A program made the translations under genes and the position numbers. The notes beneath the pieces are model-generated. The model saw only the letters and a program-made list of their open reading frames with translations, made no database searches and was not told where the DNA came from. This document shows positions 52,762 to 63,173 of a DNA stretch of 64,000 nt, piece by piece (the first letter of the stretch is position 1; every line of letters begins with the position of its first letter). This stretch comes from Ochromonas danica (taxonomy: Eukaryota > Sar > Chrysophyceae > Chromulinales > Chromulinaceae). The DNA is taken from contig VKHL01000083.1 of NCBI GenBank assembly GCA_015146655.1, positions 60,360 through 124,359 on the forward strand, written 5' to 3'.

Positions 52762-53407
52762 TTATTTTCGAGAATTTTTGGGTAATCGCCCTTCTACCCG
52801 CACAAAGATCTCTTCATTACCTGCAATAAGACAAAGACAGTGTATGTGAGAAGAAGAAGAACGCAAACAACTGTTCTATATATATATATAAATAAGAAAA
52901 GAACCAACCTTTCACTTCATTGTAATCCAGTAGAGAGAAAGGGTTGAGTAACAGACGATCTGATTCACTGAGATAGAGTGTTTGCTCTGCCATGGGAATA
53001 CCATATTCACTTTCAATGTAACTCTTCAACACTTCCACCGTTTGTCCTAATTTAAAAGCATTTTCTCCTTGACTACCATCAGGTAATTCAAAGACTACAT
53101 TAATTAATTTCTCTTGTACAACAGGACCTAAAGAAGTTAATGTTTTAGCTTCAGCTGCAAGAGAGAGATCTAAATCAAGACCTTTGAGAATAGAAGGTGG
53201 TTGAGAAGTAGATGATCGATGATGATGATCATCTTCATGTTGATCATAACAGATAGGAATTATATTAGCATTATTGTTATTTCCATTATATTCATCTTCA
53301 TAAGAGTATTTGTCACTATTATGGTTACTGTTGTTATTACTGTTATTGTTGTTGTTATCATCACTAGCAGCGTATTTGAAATCACTACTCTCTTTACTAC
53401 TACTCAT
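52762..53407 (-). CDS. Ubiquitin-like domain protein with Asn-rich N terminus
   Basis: Exons 53407-52909 and 52820-52762 join in phase into 185 residues. The N-terminal 65 residues are low in complexity, with Asn and Ser runs, then HEDDHHHRSSTSQPPSILKG. The rest forms a ubiquitin-like beta-grasp domain: LINVVFELPDGSQGENAFKL (strands 1-2), GQTVEVLKSYIESEYGIPMA (helix, in the place of ubiquitin TVENVKAKIQDKEGIP), QTLYLSESDRLLLNPFSLLD (loop equivalent to the I44 patch) and EEIFVRVEGRLP (last strand). There is no C-terminal Gly-Gly, so it is not a conjugated modifier; more likely it is an adaptor or a built-in UBL. The exact subfamily is unknown. It is divergent from the thioesterase gene, with 198 bases between starts. 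Confidence 0.75.
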
Positions 53408-53605
53408 CTCTTTGACAGATTGGTGGGGAAAGTGTTGTCAAGGTATATCTATCGGTTATTTTTCTTTCCTACTGTTATATCTCAGGAGGAGGTCTGAGAA
53501 GATTGATGAGAGAAGAGAGAGGAAGGAACAACACGAACTGAACAGTCATCAGAGAGAGGGTCTAGAGCCAGATTCTGAGATTCTGGGAATTAACTTAAGA
53601 AGAGA

Positions 53606-54658
53606 ATGAGAGCGTGTTGGAGCAGCAGCGATGAGAAGAACGAAATAATGCTCAAGAAGAGTTTACTCTTTCTAGCAACTACATCACTTTCTTACTCTAA
53701 CTTACAAAGTCGATCTTTTTCACACGGAATTAGTAAAATGCAAGTTGTTCGTCATGATAGTCTAGGTGGACGTGGAGTGACATGGATCCCTTCCTCTGGC
53801 AAGTATGATGGTGTTGTTGTTTGGATGCATGGCTTGGGTGATACTGCTGATGGATGGGCAGACGCTATGCCATCTCTTCAAACTAACAATATCAAGTATA
53901 TTCTCCCAACTGCCAAGAATCGACCCATCACTATCAATGGTAGATATCCCATGCCAGGTGAGAAACTAAACATTAATATCACCCCAATACCCTTGCTATC
54001 CATACTCAATACCCTTGCTATGGATCTTGCATTACTGCCCTCCTTCACCTACTCTGCCTTTTTCTGATACTCTTTAACTTAAGAAGGAGTCCCCTGCCCC
54101 TTTCTACCTCCCCTCTATCTCTACCACATGAGATGACTGACTGTGTATACTGTGTATCTACTACCCTCTCTAGGATGGAGTGATATCTATGGTTTAGATA
54201 ACACCTCACCAGAGGATGTTGAAGGATTTAACGAATCTTCCACTAGAATTAATCAAATAATTCAAAAAGAAATTGACCAGGGGGTTTCCCCTCAGCAAAT
54301 AGTCGTGGCAGGCTTCTCTCAAGGTGGTGCCTTGGCTTTCCATGTTGCCTTGCGGTCTAATCATGTCCTTGGAGGAGTGGTAGCCTTGAGTACTTGGGTA
54401 CCCTTTGCCAAGGACTATCCGGCCAAACTATCTGACAATGCCAGACAGTTAAAGATCTTACAAGTCCATGGAGATGAGGATCAAGTGGTCTCTTATCAAT
54501 GGGGACAACTCTCTCATAATTTGTTGAAGAGTGTGATCACTGAGGCAGCTGTCCCTCCGGCCTTTATCACTATTGAAGGCATGGGACACAGCTCTCATCC
54601 CAAGGAGTTGGCTGCGGTCAGTCGATTTATTAAATCTATTATTCCGCCTTCCAATTAA
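53606..54658 (+). CDS. Acyl-protein thioesterase / lysophospholipase (LYPLA type)
   Basis: The enzyme removes palmitate from cytosolic proteins such as small GTPases, or acyl chains from lysolipids. Exons 53606-53957 and 54174-54658 join in phase into 278 residues. The alpha/beta hydrolase core shows VVVWMHGLGDTADGW (oxyanion loop), AGFSQGGALAFH (nucleophile Ser), VHGDEDQVV (Asp) and GMGHSSHPKE (His), a complete triad in the order of APT1. The N terminus is about 50 residues longer than typical APT1 and contains KKSLLFLATTSLSYSNLQSR, which could be a mitochondrial or plastid leader; an internal Met (KMQVVRHDS) could serve as a cytosolic start. Intron 1 is 216 bases. A TTAACTTAAG motif lies 15 bases before the start codon. 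Confidence 0.93.
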
Positions 54659-55604
54659 GCCCCTCTTTTCTCCTCACTGGATGGGTAATACTACAGCAAT
54701 ACCATGATAGAGGTATTAGAAGTGTGTTGATCGCAGGGTTAGCTGGTGTGAGGTGTGTTGTCTAAAGCAAAGCTTACCTTCTTGAACTCGAACCATTTTA
54801 GGCACAGAGCACAAACACCAAATACGCGGACAGACGCCGCACACAGACATGGACATAGAACATGGACATAGAGCGAACAGTGGAATAGTGGTGTACCATG
54901 ATGAATTTGTTTGTGTAGCTAGTATCGCATGTCTTGACCTGGGCTTAAGAACGCAGTCTTCTCTGTGATGGCCACGATTAGCTGGACTAGATCTGCTTGG
55001 GTTCAAGCAGATGCATGCGATGTTTGTTTGAATGTTGATTGTTGATGAAGTGAGGAAGGGGGTGAAAGTGAATGCGGAAGTGAACTGAGACGAAGAATCA
55101 AAGTTGAACTAGAGGATGAAGGTAACTTCAATAGGAGAAATCCGGTAGATGCACTAATTATGGAAATGTTTGCGAAGTGAAAACCGTGGCGGTAAAATGT
55201 GAAGTTAATACCAGATGTTTAACTTAAGAAAGTCCTAACTTGTGGCTTGAACAGGCGATTAACTTAAAAGGAACCATTAATCTTTGCGGAGTGGGGGAGA
55301 GTGGCGGGTCGGAGGTGTGTGTGTGTTGTGTGTGTGCACATGCTGTGCTGAGAGCGCTTGAGAGAAATGGATGACATCACAATCAAAACAATTCACTTAC
55401 TGCTCTCCTTGGAAATAACTAATAACCTATCAATTAAATAAATTATACTCCTTTCCCTTCGTTCCTAATCTCCTCAAATAACAAGAAATCTATTAAGTAA
55501 AAATAATAATAATAAGAAGTCATGAATTTATAAAATAAAAAGAGAATCAGAATCAGAACATAAACAAACAAACGAATTAATTGAAGAAAGTCAATAAATT
55601 AAAT
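54659..55604. other. Intergenic upstream of armadillo gene
   Basis: No gene is seen in this 0.95 kb. It contains TTTAACTTAAG (about 55218) and ATTAACTTAAAAG (about 55259), a TG-rich tract near 55317-55340 and an AT-rich leader before the ATG. A TTTTACCGCCACGG sequence is present on the minus strand near 55185. Confidence 0.5.
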
Positions 55605-58154
55605 ATGACCCAATCAACAGCAACAACACCTACAAATCGCAAGTCCATGCGAGGTAATGGTCTAGTCAGTGAGATGGTGAAAGCTGTCGAACAAGTTGTT
55701 GAAAATCAACGACAATCTTGTCGTATCTTAGCTCATCGTCTTTCTATAGACAGACAATATTTCTTTTCTTCTAATAAACGTATCTCACTTTCAAAGGAAT
55801 TACTTCCTTTAGAAGTCGTTAGTCCTCATAAGAAAAAACCTCCTTCTATTATCACCTCTAAAGAAGGCGGAGGAGAAGGGGGTAGTAGTCGAGGAGGATT
55901 TAGCAGAGGAAAGAATGTCTCTTTCTATTCCTCTTCCATTGAAGAAGAAAGTAACGAACTTGAAGTCTATACCAGTTGGATTGAAGGAGGTGTCTTGCCT
56001 AAGAAGAAGAAGCACAAGAAGCGCTCCATGGGAAGTAATGACTTTCATAACTGTGAATACGATGATGATGAAGATGATGACGAGGAAGAGTTTATTGACT
56101 ATATGGCTTCCTTCCAACGAACTCGCTCGATTAGTAGTTTAAGCCATGAGAGCCATTTCTTTAGTAGTAATGATACTGAGAGATATCTGTCTGATATGCG
56201 TTATCATAAAGATCAAGAAGAAGAAGAAAACCTTGTCGTGGTGAGACATCATCAGATTTTCTTCCAAGATGATGACACGAAAACAGAGGAGAAAGAGGCG
56301 GAGACTGAGGAACAACAACTACCGCAGAAACTACTACTAGAAGAGGATGAGGAGAAAGTGGTTAATATGCAGTCCACCTCGACAAAACTGGATGACAGCC
56401 TGCCTGATTTAGATGACTGCTGCCATCCTATTGCTGCTGCTACTATTTCTTTTTCTGACTCCTTTTATGTTCGGCCAGCGCGCGGTGTTACTATGCGCAG
56501 CATGTGTGTTGAGGATCGCGTGGCTATTGCCATTGCTGGAGGTATTGATCCTCTGGTAAAGTTGTTGTCTGATACGAATAGCGGAGTGAGAGAACAAGCT
56601 GCGAGTGCCTTGAGAAATCTGTCGGTAGATGCTGAGAATCGTGAGAGAATAGGCCGAGCTGGAGCTATTGATGCTTTAGTGAAGCTCTTGTCCGATGAGA
56701 GTGCTGGCGTACGAGGAGCAGCAATCATTGCTTTGAGGAATCTGTCTCATAGTTCTACAAATCATGGATTAATAGCCAAAGCCAATGGCATTCCTCCTCT
56801 AGTCAAGGCTCTGTCGGATGCGAATGCCTTTTTGAAAGAGGCAGCCACGGGAATCATATGCAATCTCTCGTTACATGATGAAAGCAAAGAGTTGATTGCC
56901 ATTGCGGAAGGAATTCGTCCGTTGATCTGTTTGTTATCTGACAATAAAGATGATGTGCGTATTTCTGCTGCGGGTGCATTGAAGACTCTTGCTCTCAATG
57001 CTGAGAATCGCGTGGCTATTGCCGTTGCTGGTGGTGTTGATCCTTTAGTGAAGTTGTTGTCTGATGATGATAGTGGAGTTAGAGAACAAGCTGCGGGTGC
57101 CTTGAGAAATCTGTCAGTAGATGCTGAGAATCGTGTAACGATTGGCCGAGCAGGGGCTATTGATCCTTTGGTAAAGCTGTTATCCGATGAGGATGTAAGT
57201 GTACGAGAACCAGCTGCGGGGGCTGTTTGGAATCTTGCTGTGGACAATAACGAAAATCGGGCATTAATAGTGAGAGTGGGAGGAATCGAACCTTTAGTTG
57301 GTCTGCTATCGCATGGTAGTCTTGGGGTAAGAAATGCAGCAGCTGGTGCACTGAACAATCTCACGGTTAATGCCGAGAGTCAGATCTTAGTTGCCAGAGC
57401 TGGAGCTATTGAGCCTTTGGTGAGTTTGTTATCTGATAGGCATGGTGGTGTGAGACAAGCAGCTGCTGGGGCCTTGAGAAATCTTTCTGCCAACGCCGAG
57501 AATAAGGAACTAATCGCTGCAGCAGGTGGAATTGATTCTTTGATCAAGTTATTGGCTGATCGAAATGCTGGAGTGAGAAATACTGCCACGGCAGCATTAT
57601 GGAATCTGTCGTTAAATGCCGAGAACAAGGTGCTGATAGCGAAAGCGGGAGGGATTGATCCTTTGGTGAAGCGTTTGTTTGGTGATAATAACGAAGGGAC
57701 GAAAAGGTGTGCTGCTGGTTTATTGAGAACACTCTCAATCAATGCTGAGAATCGTGTCGCGATTGCCATTGCTGGGGGAGTTGATCCTCTGGTAAAGTTA
57801 CTGTTTGATGCGAATAGCGGAGTGAGAGAGCAAGCTGCGGGTGCCTTGAGAAATCTGTCAGTAGATGCTGAGAATCGTGTTATAATTGGCCGAGCAGGGG
57901 CTATCGATGCTTTAGTAAAACTCTTATCCGATGGGAGTGCTAGTGTACGAGAAGCAGCATTCATTACTTTAAGGAATCTGTCTCATAATTCCGAAAATCG
58001 TGTATCAATAGCCAAAGCGGGACATGTGAACACTTTCGTTCGGATCTTGTATAGTGGGGATGCAGTTGTAAGAGTTGTAGCGGCTCGAGCATCGCGTAAT
58101 CTACCTGATAGTGAGCGACATCTGAGCAGTTGCTGTATATGCTATGCTGGGTAG
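55605..58154 (+). CDS. Armadillo-repeat protein
   Basis: One intronless frame encodes 849 residues from the ATG at 55605. The first 300 residues are hydrophilic with acidic stretches (EYDDDEDDDEEEF). From about residue 300, some 13 armadillo repeats of 41-42 residues follow, with the pattern A-I-A-x-A-G-G-I-D-P-L-V-K-L-L-S-D-x-x-x-x-V-R-x-x-A-x-x-A-L-R-N-L-S. They are very similar to each other, such as DPLVKLLSD and GALRNLSVDAENR occurring three times, and at DNA level the block at about 56520-56780 recurs near 57755-58020. Such right-handed superhelices bind peptides or partner proteins, as in Vac8 and plant ARO/ARIA-type proteins. The end, SERHLSSCCICYAG, has three Cys but no CaaX box. Partner and pathway cannot be read. 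The strong internal similarity indicates recent repeat amplification. Confidence 0.9.
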   Translation: MTQSTATTPTNRKSMRGNGLVSEMVKAVEQVVENQRQSCRILAHRLSIDRQYFFSSNKRISLSKELLPLEVVSPHKKKPPSIITSKEGGGEGGSSRGGFSRGKNVSFYSSSIEEESNELEVYTSWIEGGVLPKKKKHKKRSMGSNDFHNCEYDDDEDDDEEEFIDYMASFQRTRSISSLSHESHFFSSNDTERYLSDMRYHKDQEEEENLVVVRHHQIFFQDDDTKTEEKEAETEEQQLPQKLLLEEDEEKVVNMQSTSTKLDDSLPDLDDCCHPIAAATISFSDSFYVRPARGVTMRSMCVEDRVAIAIAGGIDPLVKLLSDTNSGVREQAASALRNLSVDAENRERIGRAGAIDALVKLLSDESAGVRGAAIIALRNLSHSSTNHGLIAKANGIPPLVKALSDANAFLKEAATGIICNLSLHDESKELIAIAEGIRPLICLLSDNKDDVRISAAGALKTLALNAENRVAIAVAGGVDPLVKLLSDDDSGVREQAAGALRNLSVDAENRVTIGRAGAIDPLVKLLSDEDVSVREPAAGAVWNLAVDNNENRALIVRVGGIEPLVGLLSHGSLGVRNAAAGALNNLTVNAESQILVARAGAIEPLVSLLSDRHGGVRQAAAGALRNLSANAENKELIAAAGGIDSLIKLLADRNAGVRNTATAALWNLSLNAENKVLIAKAGGIDPLVKRLFGDNNEGTKRCAAGLLRTLSINAENRVAIAIAGGVDPLVKLLFDANSGVREQAAGALRNLSVDAENRVIIGRAGAIDALVKLLSDGSASVREAAFITLRNLSHNSENRVSIAKAGHVNTFVRILYSGDAVVRVVAARASRNLPDSERHLSSCCICYAG

Positions 58155-59467
58155 ATGATACGTGGGCAAAGTGGATGTTACGACGAAGAATAGACTCAAA
58201 TCTCCAATCTGTTGCAGAATCCTAATGTAGTGATCTGAAAGCTCTTCTGCCTTTTTGTTCTATTATGGTCTTGATGCAGCTCTTATTTTTGATGTTGACA
58301 ATATGAATTGGTGATTATTTCTTGTGTTGATTGTTGTTAATCAAACTCTTTCCTTTTTGTGTTGGATGGATTCCTGATAGTTGTGGGGCTCTTCCTATTT
58401 GTGAATTACATGCCAGTTATCGTTGATGTTGTTTTGTGTATTGGAGTTGTTCTCTGTGATTGCAACTGTTGATGTCGTTTCGACTCATGTCTGTGTCTTG
58501 CGGTAGTCGTTCATCAGCAGCACAAGATTATGCCAATTCCTCCACAATAATTATTATTCCTTTGGACTTTTCCAGGGCGCTCTCTACTGCTCTGCGATCG
58601 TTTTCCTTGCTCTTCTTGCTGTTACTTTTTGTCTGGCCCCGGGGATGAAATGAACCCAATTTGCATGGACTTTTCTATTCTTGTTTTTGCTATATGTCTC
58701 TCTAAGTTCATTCATCTCGGTGGATTCATTGCGTTAGAACAATCATAATGTGATTATGAAGAGCAACGTTGTTGCTTCATACTGCATGTAGGACCTTATA
58801 GTAATATGAAATCAAAATCATTGTGTATAGACTAAGCATTAATTGCTTTGCTTGTTTTCGTCTTCTTTCTTGTGGATTGATTTATTGATACTAACTAGAC
58901 TGGAAGCTGCCAATCATGAATAGATTCACTATTCTTATATGAAGATTACCACACCTTATTATCTTGGATCTCTTTCTTCTCACTTGGTCCTTCTCATCAC
59001 TTTTCTTCTCCGTGACAGAGGGACACTGTCAATGATAGGAGCAAGGTCACTGTTGCCTGCGAAGAAAAAGAACTAATTTAAATCTATTATTGGCTACAAA
59101 CTTTGCAAAAATGTGCTTCTGGGAGCCGCTTCCATATTTTCGAGACAGTTTGACCTCATCTGCTGGTTACGTTGATAGAGATGCAATAAGCGACTAAGCA
59201 CGGAAATTACTGATTAGCTCGCAATTGAGTGCTTTATATCCACGGTGGAATATTTTACTACCTCTACAGTGTTTCAGTTAACGTATTGGAATAGGTGCTG
59301 CTTGTTGTTGGTGTTATTTAGTATCTGTTTTGCTTAATTATACTTAAAGTGAATAAATAAAACATTGTCAAAGATTTAAATGAATTAATTAGATGAGATG
59401 ACTATTTAACCTTCGAAATACAATTCAAAATAACAAACGAAAATATGGTAAAAATAATATAGACTGC
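58155..59467. other. Intergenic, 1.3 kb, no gene seen
   Basis: This lies between the convergent armadillo gene and the small minus-strand gene. I find no open frame with coding character, no tRNA and no recognisable snRNA. A mirrored TAATGTGATTATG / CATAATC pair lies near 58746. The 3' untranslated regions of both genes lie within. Confidence 0.45.
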
Positions 59468-59737
59468 TCACTTTTCAGTATGATACTTTTTAAACTCCCT
59501 GGCTTGTTCTATGGACATTCCCAATTTCCCATTGGTATCATTATACAAGGAAACATTTATAGCAGCAACATGACCAGGATCAAAGCTTTGCAGTGCTTCT
59601 GCTTGGGTTATTCTGGCAGCAGTTTCAAACCCTACAGGCAAATTTTTCATATGATAATTTCCATAACAAGCTATATAATCAACTTGTTGACCTTCAGTAG
59701 AAGAATAAAAGGATGTGGAGTTTGTTTTCTCAGACAT
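59468..59737 (-). CDS. Small 89-residue protein, unknown
   Basis: I do not recognise this protein. The frame MSEKTNSTSFYSSTEGQQVD through REFKKYHTEK is non-repetitive and begins at the ATG at 59737; an upstream in-frame non-ATG extension adds only five residues. Segments such as PVGFETAARITQAEALQSFD and HVAAINVSLYNDTNGKLGMS look like a compact domain, with no signal peptide or membrane span. The balanced composition, unlike the triplet-rich neighbours, supports coding. It may be the last exon of a longer gene, but no convincing upstream donor/acceptor pair in phase was found in the 350 bases before it. Confidence 0.5.
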   Translation of the reverse strand: MSEKTNSTSFYSSTEGQQVDYIACYGNYHMKNLPVGFETAARITQAEALQSFDPGHVAAINVSLYNDTNGKLGMSIEQAREFKKYHTEK

Positions 59738-60089
59738 CTTGCAGATTTTCAATCAACAACACCAAACACCCTGCGAGAAGACTGCGATAGCTGATGAGAC
59801 GAATCGAATGATAGACCCTAATGATAGACCCTAATGATAGTCTATATAATGACCAGAGGTAATGTTCAACAGTGAAGCCAAAACTGTTGACTTTGTTCAC
59901 AATTTGATTCTTTCGAAAAATCTCACACTTTTGGACTTCCAAAACACATTTCCTGCTAGGCAAACAACAATTACCCAACAGTATGAAATACCTTAATTTA
60001 GTTAGTAAATTCATTTATTTCCGACAAATGTAACGGTCAGGTTAACTATTGCAGTGGATTGGCAAATAATAAATGAATTAGTAAGAAAG
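59738..60089. promoter_or_regulatory. Divergent promoter region with short tandem repeat
   Basis: The small minus-strand gene and the securin candidate diverge from here. A tandem ATGATAGACCCTA repeat (about 2.5 copies, near 59808-59842) lies about 90 bases from the minus-strand start. No gene is seen. Confidence 0.45.
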
Positions 60090-60841
60090 ATGTCCTCCTC
60101 TATCATCCACGACGAGAACACCTTCTTCAATTCCCACCTCACTACAGCTGGATCTACCTCACTCACAGCGAAGGGGACGAGAGGTTTGGACAACAAAGTC
60201 GCTATTCCCTCGAAAGCGTCCAAAGGAGTGCTCGGCCAGAAGAACAGCAGCCAGCAGACCACTCGCAAAGCACTTAGTTCGCTCTCTTCCAATGCTCTTA
60301 ACGCACGAAGAGCTACTCCTTCCTCTTCACTGACTAGTGGGGATGCCAAAGTCAAGGCCAAGGCTAAGACAGTCTCTTCCAACACAGTTGATCCCTTCGA
60401 CCCGGTAACGCACCTCCTCATACACCTCCTCGTGCACCTCCTCTCTCACTACCACTCACCACTACTTTGATTGTTCGGTCCAGGTTGACATGGTGTGTTC
60501 TGGTGTGGGGTCGTCACCATCTGTCAGGGATCCTTTGGATGAGGTCCAAGCTCGCACTGCCTCGAGATCTGCTAACCAATCCAAACCTTGCAAAGGTAAG
60601 CCATCCCTCTCCCCCTCCTCCAACTGTTCTCTAACGTTCTTCATGATATGATCGAAAGACGTTGCAATACCATTAAAGGACGAGGTGTTGCTGGGAGCCT
60701 GCTGGGACAATAGTTAGTGCTCTGCTGCTAATACTGTATCTGATTGACAAACTACTGTTAACTATTGTCCTTCTACATTACTCAATAGGTTTGGAGAATG
60801 ATGACTTGTTGTTTGTCATGGAAGAGGCAGATCTATGGTAA
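60090..60841 (+). CDS. Candidate securin / PATRONUS-like APC/C substrate
   Basis: Exons 60090-60404, 60484-60595 and 60789-60841 join in phase into 159 residues. The protein looks disordered and basic early on. Near the N terminus, SIIHDENTFFN contains a DEN motif, the KEN-like degron described in the plant securin PATRONUS. TTRKALSSLSSNALN matches both an APC/C destruction box (R-x-x-L, followed by hydrophobic and Asn) and the TRKAL stretch found in vertebrate securin. The end is acidic and hydrophobic (ENDDLLFVMEEADLW), comparable in style to a separase-binding segment. Securins evolve fast and are rarely found by similarity, so small size, degron order and charge layout are the main evidence. 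The spliced model is sound; the function is a hypothesis. Another short APC/C substrate is the main alternative. Confidence 0.55.
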
Positions 60842-61481
60842 TATGTTACTATTATATGTATTATGATTAAGTTCGTTGTATCATGTATATAATGTAAGAG
60901 CAAAGGAGGCGAAGAGTTCCAGGCCATACACCGCCATATGGCCTATCGCGCCATATGGCGGCGTATGGCCTGGAATGGCCTGGAATGGCCTGGAACTATA
61001 CGTAGAAGAGACAGAGTTTGTTACACAGATGAGGTTGTTATTGGCTCATTTATAGTATATATAGTATAGTCTAGAGTAGTTAAGTTATCCCAAAAACAAT
61101 AAACAAGACTTACTGATGATGTTGTTGTTACTGTTAGAATCAACCATTTCGGTTGTATGATGTTGTAACTAAATAGTATTTAACTATTTAGAGGATGTGA
61201 GTAGTCATTTAGTCATTCATCCCGTCTGTGTATCAGTCTGTGTTTGTGTTTTCATTGTATTGGTTGGTTCTTAGTAAGTGACTAGAATATGAATCAGCAC
61301 ATTGTGCTGTTGTCAACATGTTCTCTATAGTTTGATTGTATACCAGTTATGGTCAGTCACCTCTCAATAGATTACACCAATCTAATCTACTACATGGTAA
61401 TTTAGTACATGTTGACTACTTCCCACCCATTACAGGCATGATGCTAGTTACCATATCACTAACTTGATGCTAGCTAGCTAG
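60842..61481. other. Intergenic with palindrome, no gene seen
   Basis: The securin candidate and the next minus-strand gene end here. Apart from the GC-rich palindrome at 60916-60996, the stretch is AT-rich and shows only a short GCTA tandem (GCTAGCTAGCTAGC near 61471). Confidence 0.5.
60916..60996. repeat. Near-perfect palindrome followed by ATGGCCTGGA tandem repeats
   Basis: GTTCCAGGCCATACACCGCC plus ATATGG is mirrored by CCATATGGCGGCGTATGGCC plus TGGAA, with one mismatch, around the 9-base centre CCTATCGCG. The right arm continues as two more ATGGCCTGGA units, so the whole element starts GTTCCAGGCC and ends GGCCTGGAAC. It lies 75 bases downstream of a stop codon in AT-rich DNA. It would form a very stable hairpin in DNA or RNA. 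Confidence 0.9.
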
Positions 61482-62110
61482 CTAGCCCACTACCATTCTC
61501 TTCTTCCTTCTCCAACAACTGCAACACCACCACATTGTAAGCATGATCATGACTGTGACACTACTGACTACCACTGTCACTACCACTGTCACTACCATCA
61601 CCATTACTACTAGAACTGGATGGTCTAGTTGATCTCTCTTATTACCCAACACAGTCTCTTCCATTATTATCATCTTCTTGACTTCCTTCTCTAATGGCTT
61701 CACTATGTTGATGAGTAACCAAGAGACAATCTTCTTCATTGATTCTTCTGGATCATGTTTGTGAATGAAGTACAACAGATCAAATTCTTCACTGGTAGTA
61801 GTGGTAGTAGAAGGGGTAGAAGAGTCAGCACTACCAACGGCTTTCTTTGATGTAGCAGAGTGAACGATGATAGGTTCATTAGTGCAGCTGTTGGTGCTGC
61901 TACTACCGACGCCATTGTTCTCCTCTGAGGAGGAGGAGGAGATACAGGAGGAAGAGGAGGTAGTTGAAGGAGGAGAGGTAATATGCACAGCGGTAGATCT
62001 TGTTGTTGTAGTTGTAGACGTTGTAATCAAACGTTGTGCTTCTTTGCTCACGATCTTCATGCAATCAGATACCTTAAAATAACACCAACAACACCAATAT
62101 TAGTACAGAT

Positions 62111-62190
<80 letters not shown>

Positions 62191-62553
62191 TACCTGATTA
62201 ATATACATCTCAGCGATCACAAAGTTCATCTCCAAGTTCTTAATTCTCTGCATCAGTTGTCTGAAGATGTTATTCTCCTTAGCACTACTTCCTAAAGCTG
62301 CTGCAGAGGAAGCATCAGCTGTCATGGCTGGTTGTAGCTTAGCGACCATTTTAGCGTGAAAATCTGCAAAACGGATTTGCTCCATACATTGAGACAAGGA
62401 GAGAGTACCACTACCGTTACTACCACTACCACTCTGGTTGTTATTGCTGCTAGTAGTAGTAGTGGTAGTGGTAGTGGAGGTAGAGGTAGAAGAGGTAGTG
62501 GCAAGGTCTGCCATCTCTATCAACCTCACATTGTCTTCAGTGTTACCTACCAT
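61482..62553 (-). CDS. SUN/SUCO-like C-terminal protein with tail membrane anchor
   Basis: Two exons, 62553-62194 (first in-frame ATG, but the frame stays open to 62646) and 62072-61482, join in phase. Exon 1 has acidic and Thr/Ser/Asn runs, then KENNIFRQLMQRIKNLEMNF, which resembles the coiled segment after the SUN domain in SUCO/SLP1 proteins (N-I-F...R-I-K-x-L-E...Y-I), continuing YINQVSDCMKIVSKEAQRL across the intron. Exon 2 holds Ser/Thr runs, a helical segment (EEFDLLYFIHKHDPEESMKK) and a C-terminal span of repeated VVMVMVVTVVVTVVV character, ending in WWCCSCWRRKKRM. SLP1-type proteins act in the endoplasmic reticulum. The SUN domain itself is not found upstream, so either a 5' part is missing or the protein is a truncated relative. 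Family is tentative. Confidence 0.5.
62110..62190. repeat. (CA)n microsatellite abutting a splice donor
   Basis: About 80 bases of CA repeat fill most of the intron of the SUN-like gene. Read on the coding strand, the donor GTAATG runs directly into (TG)n, so the repeat begins within a few bases of the splice site. Confidence 0.95.
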
Positions 62554-63173
62554 CTCCTCCTCTTGTTCTAACGGTTCAATATCAGAAGCAGAGGTAGTAG
62601 TAGTGGCGGTAGTAGCATCAGTCAGAGATGTAGTAAAACAGAACAATCAGTTGCCCAATCGCCACCGAGCAAGACTTAAAATTACCATTATTAACTAATG
62701 TCATTTGTTTTGCCAAGTGCTTTGAGTTCGTGAAGAAAAGGATGAAAAAGATTGAACTTCGTTGAATTTAACTTTAGAAGGCTATGCAGCCGTTGGATTG
62801 CCGGGATTTCCCGAAACGGCTGCTCTGCTGGTGGGTGATGAGCGAAGAGCGAGCGGGTGATAACACTGATCTGCGCCTTAGTCACTTAACTTAACAAAAT
62901 TGGCCCGGTACTTGATGTTACTCAAGACTTTGTAAGCCTTCACGGTGACTACTACTATCAATAGAAGTGAACTACTCTAAGAATCACACACAGAGAAAGA
63001 AGGTTCCAGAAGCTGGTCTAAACACTACTCTCGTCACACTACACAAGCTAACATATTGTTGTCTTGCGTGTGAATTGGATGTGTTCTCACGGAAGCACAC
63101 AAAAGCCAACAGAAACGGTGTTGCACTTTGTTGGGCACCAACAACCATCAAAGAGAAATTTCTGAACAGAAGC
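62554..63173. other. Region between SUN-like gene and right-edge gene
   Basis: It may include an unresolved first exon of the SUN-like gene, for instance ATGACATTAGTTAATAATG near 62698, which has a possible donor. It contains CTTAACTTAAC at about 62885 and an imperfect inverted repeat GCAGCCGTT/AACGGCTGC (62788-62823). The frame of the right-edge gene stays open upstream of its first ATG into this region. Confidence 0.4.

Noticed and set aside
56465-57964. Long minus-strand frames across the armadillo gene
   Set aside because: They mirror the codon periodicity of the real plus-strand repeats and have no independent start or domain.
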